From JAIBJN01 sp963839745 (GTDB lineage Bacteria; Actinomycetota; Thermoleophilia; Gaiellales; Gaiellaceae), in the NCBI GenBank assembly GCA_963839745.1, contig CAWIWC010000010.1:372001-436000 (forward strand): a stretch of 64,000 nt of DNA, written 5' to 3'. The position numbers and the translations under genes were made by a program. Position 1 is the stretch's first letter, and every line of letters begins with the position of its first letter. The notes beneath the pieces are model-generated. The model was given only the letters and a program-made list of their open reading frames with translations. It did not search any database and had not been told where the DNA came from. This document shows positions 60,474 through 64,000 of the stretch, piece after piece.

Positions 60474-61973
60474 ATGGCCAGGGACACGGACTCGAAGAAC
60501 GTCGGCAGGGTCGTCGAGATCAAGGGCGTCGTCATCGACGCGGTCTTCCACGGCGAGTTGCCTTCCATCTACAACGCGCTGCGAATCCAGTTCGACGAGA
60601 CCGACGAGCGCGCGGCGGGCTTCCTCGTCGCCGAGGTCCAGCAGCACCTCGGGAACGACCGCGTGCGCGCGGTGGCGATGGACTCGACCGACGGCATCCC
60701 GCGCGGGGCCGAGGTGCAGGACACCGGCGCGCCGATCTCGGTGCCGGTCGGCGAGGTCACCCTCGGACGGATCTTCAACGTCCTCGGCGAGCCGATCGAC
60801 GACGCAGGCAGCGTCAAGGCCGACCGCTGGCCCATTCACCGCGCTGCTCCCGCCTTCGAGGAGCTCCAGCCGACGGTGGAGATCTTCGAGACCGGGATCA
60901 AGGTCATCGACCTCCTCGCCCCGTACGTGAAGGGCGGCAAGGTCGGCCTGTTCGGAGGCGCCGGCGTCGGCAAGACCGTGCTCATCCAGGAGCTGATCCG
61001 CAACATCGCAGCCGAGCACGAGGGTCTGTCGGTGTTCTCGGGCGTCGGCGAGCGCTCGCGCGAGGGGAACGATCTCTGGCTCGAGATGACCGAGTCCGGC
61101 GTGATCGAGAAGACCGCGCTCGTCTTCGGCCAGATGAACGAGCCGCCCGGAGCGCGCCTCCGCGTCGCCCTCTCCGGCCTGACCATGGCCGAGTACTTCC
61201 GCGAGGAGGGTCAGGACGTCCTCCTCTTCATCGACAACATCTTCCGCTTCGTGCAGGCGGGCTCCGAGGTCTCGGCGCTCCTCGGGCGCATGCCTTCCGC
61301 GGTGGGCTACCAGCCGACGCTGGCCACCGAGATGGGCCAGCTCCAGGAGCGGATCACCTCGACCCGCAAGGGCTCGGTCACGTCCGTGCAGGCGATCTAC
61401 GTGCCCGCGGACGACCTCACCGACCCGGCGCCCGCGAACACGTTCGCGCACCTCGACGCGACGACCGTGCTCTCGCGCTCGATCGCCGAGCAGGCGATCT
61501 ACCCGGCGGTCGACCCGCTCGACTCCTTCTCCCGAGCCCTCCAGCCGGACATCGTGGGCGAGGACCACTACCAGACGACCACGCGCGTCCAGGAGATCCT
61601 CCAGCGCTACCGCGAGCTCCAGGACATCATCGCCATCCTCGGCATGGACGAGCTCTCCGACGAGGACAAGCTCACGGTGCTGCGCGCCCGCAAGGTGCAG
61701 CGGTTCCTGTCGCAGCCGTTCTTCGTCGCCGAGGCCTTCACGGGCTCCCCGGGCACCTACGTCAAGCTCGAGGACACGATCAAGGGCTTCAAGGAGATCA
61801 TCGAGGGCAAGCACGACGACCTTCCGGAGCAGGCCTTCTACATGGTCGGCACCATCGACGAGGCCGTCGCGAAGGCCCGCGAGATATCCGGTGAGGAGTC
61901 GCCGGCCAAGGAAGAGCCGCCGGACGAGCCGGAGGCCTCCGAAGAGCGCGAGCCCGAGCCGGCCGCCGTCTGA
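60474..61973 (+). CDS. atpD: F-type ATP synthase subunit beta
   Basis: The 499-aa catalytic subunit. GRVVEIKGVVIDAVFHGELPSIYNAL starts the barrel; the P-loop is GLFGGAGVGKTVLIQELIRNIA, and the catalytic glutamate lies in VFSGVGERSREGNDLWLEM. VLLFIDNIFRFVQAGSEVSALLGRMPSAVGYQPTLATEMG and DPLDSFSRALQPDIVG follow. An acidic C-terminal tail (EESPAKEEPPDEPEASEERE) is longer than usual. AGGAG stands before ATG 60474. It is separated from atpG by 7.3 kb. Confidence 0.97.
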   Translation: MARDTDSKNVGRVVEIKGVVIDAVFHGELPSIYNALRIQFDETDERAAGFLVAEVQQHLGNDRVRAVAMDSTDGIPRGAEVQDTGAPISVPVGEVTLGRIFNVLGEPIDDAGSVKADRWPIHRAAPAFEELQPTVEIFETGIKVIDLLAPYVKGGKVGLFGGAGVGKTVLIQELIRNIAAEHEGLSVFSGVGERSREGNDLWLEMTESGVIEKTALVFGQMNEPPGARLRVALSGLTMAEYFREEGQDVLLFIDNIFRFVQAGSEVSALLGRMPSAVGYQPTLATEMGQLQERITSTRKGSVTSVQAIYVPADDLTDPAPANTFAHLDATTVLSRSIAEQAIYPAVDPLDSFSRALQPDIVGEDHYQTTTRVQEILQRYRELQDIIAILGMDELSDEDKLTVLRARKVQRFLSQPFFVAEAFTGSPGTYVKLEDTIKGFKEIIEGKHDDLPEQAFYMVGTIDEAVAKAREISGEESPAKEEPPDEPEASEEREPEPAAV

Positions 61974-61984
61974 GCTGAGCCGTC

Positions 61985-62413
61985 ATGGCCCAGGAAGGCG
62001 CGCAGAGGACGTTCGACCTCTCGCTCGTCACGCCCGAAGGCGCGGCGTTCGAGGGTGAGGCCGAGATGCTGATCGTGCCCGGCGCCGCCGGTGAGATCGG
62101 CGTGCTGGCGCGCCACGCTCCGCTCGTCGCGATGCTCAAGGCGGGCGAGATCCGCGTGAAGGCGGGCGGCGAGTGGCAGGCCTTTGCCGCCGGGCCCGGC
62201 TACTTCAAGGTGCAGCAGGACCGCGCCCTCGTCCTTGTCGACGACGCCGTCCGCGCCGAGGAGATCGACATCGATGAGGCGCGCCGCGAGGCCGAAGAGG
62301 CCAAGGCGCTTCTCGAGCAGATCGACGCCGGTGACGAGGAGCAGGACCGCTGGCGGGTCGAGCAGCGCCTCCGCCACGCCGAGAACAAGCTCGCCGTCGC
62401 GGGCCGCGAATAG
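61985..62413 (+). CDS. atpC: F-type ATP synthase subunit epsilon
   Basis: A 142-aa epsilon subunit. FDLSLVTPEGAAFEGEAEMLIVPGAAGEIGVLARHAPLVAMLKAGEIRVK is the N-terminal beta-sandwich; the C-terminal helix pair (IDIDEARREAEEAKALLEQID, DRWRVEQRLRHAENKLAVAG) can contact beta for inhibition. It follows atpD by 11 nt and is the last ATP synthase gene. Confidence 0.95.
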   Translation: MAQEGAQRTFDLSLVTPEGAAFEGEAEMLIVPGAAGEIGVLARHAPLVAMLKAGEIRVKAGGEWQAFAAGPGYFKVQQDRALVLVDDAVRAEEIDIDEARREAEEAKALLEQIDAGDEEQDRWRVEQRLRHAENKLAVAGRE

Positions 62414-62590
62414 CTCGGCCCCCGCCGGGACGGGCCTTCGGTTCTTGGCGGCCATGGCCCCTTCGGTCGATTCTGAGGGGCCGGCCGCGGGCCTCCCTCC
62501 GCTTCGAGCGTAGCGCCGAAAAACGCTCGCGTGGCGCGCGGTCCGTGCCGAAACACGCGCTCTCCGTGCCGCGCGCGGCACAATTGATCC
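62414..62590 (+). promoter_or_regulatory. Structured metH leader with a 16-bp perfect palindrome
   Basis: The 177-nt gap has no ORF. GGCCCCT/AGGGGCC (62456-62482, 13-nt loop) and CGAGCG/CGCTCG (about 62504-62529) can form hairpins, the first possibly ending the atp transcript. GTGCCGCGCGCGGCAC (62566-62581) is a perfect palindrome 9 nt before the metH ATG, the position of a repressor operator. It does not match the conserved parts of cobalamin or SAM riboswitches. Confidence 0.45.
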
Positions 62591-64000
62591 ATGGCGACGA
62601 CCGTTGCAGTCTCCGACCGCCGCTCTGCGCGACCTGCTCGCGCAGCGGATTCTCGTGCTCGACGGGGCCTGGGGGACGATGCTGCAGCGGCAGGGGCTCG
62701 AGGACGCGGACTACCGCGGCGAGCGGTTCCGCGACCATCCGCGCGACGTCGCCGGCGACCCCGACCTCCTCAACCTCACCCGGCCCGATGTCATCCTCGG
62801 CATCCACCGCGCCTACCTCGACGCCGGCGCCGACATCACGACCACGAACACCTTCACGGCCACGTCGATCGGGCAGGCCGACTACGGCCTCGAGGACGCC
62901 GTCTACGACATGAACCTCGAGGGCGCGCGGCTCGCCCGGCAAGCCTGTGAAGAGCGCACCGACGGCCGCCGCTTCGTGGCCGGGTCGCTGGGCCCGCTGA
63001 ACCAGACCCTCTCGCTCTCGCCGAAGGTCGACGACCCGGCGTTCCGTGCGGTCACGTTCGACCAGGTGCGCGAGAGCTACGCCGAGCAGGTGCACGGCCT
63101 CGTCGACGGCGGCGTCGACCTCCTGCTCGTGGAGACGATCTTCGACACGCTGAACTCCAAGGCGGCGATCGCGGCCTGCCGCGACGTGCTCGACGAGAAG
63201 GGGCTCGACCTCCCGCTCTGGATCTCGGTCACGATCGTCGACCTCTCTGGGCGCACGCTCTCGGGCCAGACGCTGGAGGCGTTCTGGGCCTCGATCGAGC
63301 ATGCCGACCCCTTCATCGTCGGCGTCAACTGCTCGCTCGGCGCGAAGGAGATCCGCCAGCACGTGGAGGAGCTCGCCCGGCTCGCCGACTGCTACACGAG
63401 CTCGCACCCCAACGCGGGCCTGCCGAACCCCTTCGGTGGCTATGACGAAGGCCCCGAGACGACGAGCGCGCTGCTGGGCGAGTTCGCGCAGAGCGGCCTC
63501 GTCAATATCGTCGGCGGCTGCTGCGGCACGACGCCCGACCACACGAAGGCCATCGCCGCCGCCGTCGAGGGGCTCGCCCCGCGCGACGTGCCCGAGCACC
63601 GGCCCCTGACGCGCTTCAGCGGGCTCGAGCCCTTTGCGTTCGCCGAGGACACGAACTTCGTCATGGTCGGCGAGCGCACGAACGTCACCGGCTCGGCGCG
63701 CTTCCGGCGACTGATCGAGTCCGACGACTTCCAGGGCGCGCTCGACGTCGCGCTCGACCAGGTACGCGGCGGCGCGAACCTCCTCGACGTCAACATGGAC
63801 GCCGACCTCCTCGACTCCGAGGCGGCCATGACGCGGTTCCTCAACCTTGTGGCGACCGAGCCCGAGGTCGCGCGCCTGCCGATCATGGTCGACAGCTCGC
63901 GCTGGTCGGTGATCGAGGCCGGGCTCAAATGCGTGCAGGGCAAGGGCGTCGTCAACTCGCTCAGCCTCAAGGAGGGCGAGGAGGACTTCCTGGCCAAGGC
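62591..64000 (+). CDS. metH: Cobalamin-dependent methionine synthase, frameshift, cut by window end
   Basis: MetH transfers the methyl group of methyltetrahydrofolate to homocysteine by cobalamin. ATG 62591 reads MATTVAVSDRRS; one base is gained near 62621 and the true frame continues as ALRDLLAQRILVLDGAWGTMLQ to base 64000. The homocysteine domain contains zinc cysteines in IVGVNCSLGAKE and NIVGGCCGTTPDH; the folate domain starts NFVMVGERTNVTGSARFRRLI and reaches VDSSRWSVIEAGLKC, KGVVNSLSLKEGEEDF. Cobalamin and reactivation domains are beyond the window. The indel is probably technical. Confidence 0.94.

Noticed and set aside
62414..62590. Cobalamin or SAM riboswitch before metH.
   Set aside because: The conserved B12-box and the SAM aptamer core are not present; only generic hairpins and a palindrome are seen.

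Overview
The window is about 64 kb of very GC-rich bacterial chromosome (by eye roughly 70% G+C, with GTG and TTG starts and many ATGA/GTGA gene overlaps). Gene content and order, in particular rpmE, a DUF1385 membrane protein, prfA, prmC, tsaC/Sua5, glyA, upp, a WecA-like transferase and the F-ATPase genes in one stretch, fit a deep-branching actinobacterium of the Thermoleophilia/Gaiellales kind. That placement is inference from synteny and composition. At least eleven genes, including normally essential ones (atpA, thiG, metH), carry frameshifts, mostly in G/C runs, so the sequence looks like an uncorrected or metagenomic assembly. Most broken frames should be read as sequencing error rather than gene decay.

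Positions 1-26541 hold a surface-polysaccharide locus. It contains an AsnB-type amidotransferase (cut by the window edge) with an acyl-CoA/AMP ligase; two secreted beta-helix-type proteins around a methyltransferase; a phosphodiesterase; a zinc-ribbon Wzz-like chain-length protein and a Wzy-like polymerase; a second phosphodiesterase with a GT4 glycosyltransferase; a small ribbon-helix-helix (RHH) protein; a hexapeptide acyltransferase, a GT2, a Wzx flippase and a sulfotransferase. A minus-strand run follows: WecB, TagA/WecG, an alpha-toroid protein, a GT2, an aldo/keto reductase, two tandem GNAT/FemAB-like proteins and an SRPBCC protein, headed by a WbaP-type initiating sugar-phosphate transferase (25018-26541). 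Together these cover initiation, linkage-unit synthesis, elongation, decoration (acyl, sulfate, possibly aminoacyl), flipping and chain-length control.

Positions 26773-34439 are accessory and metabolic: a Na/Pi-cotransporter-like protein, a lasso-peptide-type B2 protease beside a damaged HPr-kinase-like gene with no visible precursor or cyclase, an MBL-fold hydrolase, a B12-binding protein, an enoyl-CoA hydratase, a zinc metallopeptidase, a TPP riboswitch driving thiG-thiS-thiE, and an M23 peptidase.

Positions 34567-47670 are mostly housekeeping: etfB-etfA-ETF:quinone oxidoreductase, a threonine dehydratase-like enzyme, rpmE, DUF1385, prfA, prmC, tsaC, glyA, upp, a WecA/TagO-like transferase and a PLP-dependent decarboxylase.

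Positions 47747-62413 hold an F-type ATP synthase split in two. atpZ-I-B-E-F-H-A-G is separated from atpD-C by about 7 kb carrying a Kelch protein, a five-gene oligopeptide ABC transporter and a zf-HC2 membrane protein. metH begins at 62591 and leaves the window. Several non-coding signals stand out: three intergenic elements of 163-169 bp bounded by inverted repeats, an inverted-repeat operator shared by the RHH gene and the Na/Pi transporter, and hairpins placed to affect translation. No intergenic gap exceeds 300 bases. No tRNA, rRNA, CRISPR array or insertion sequence was recognised.
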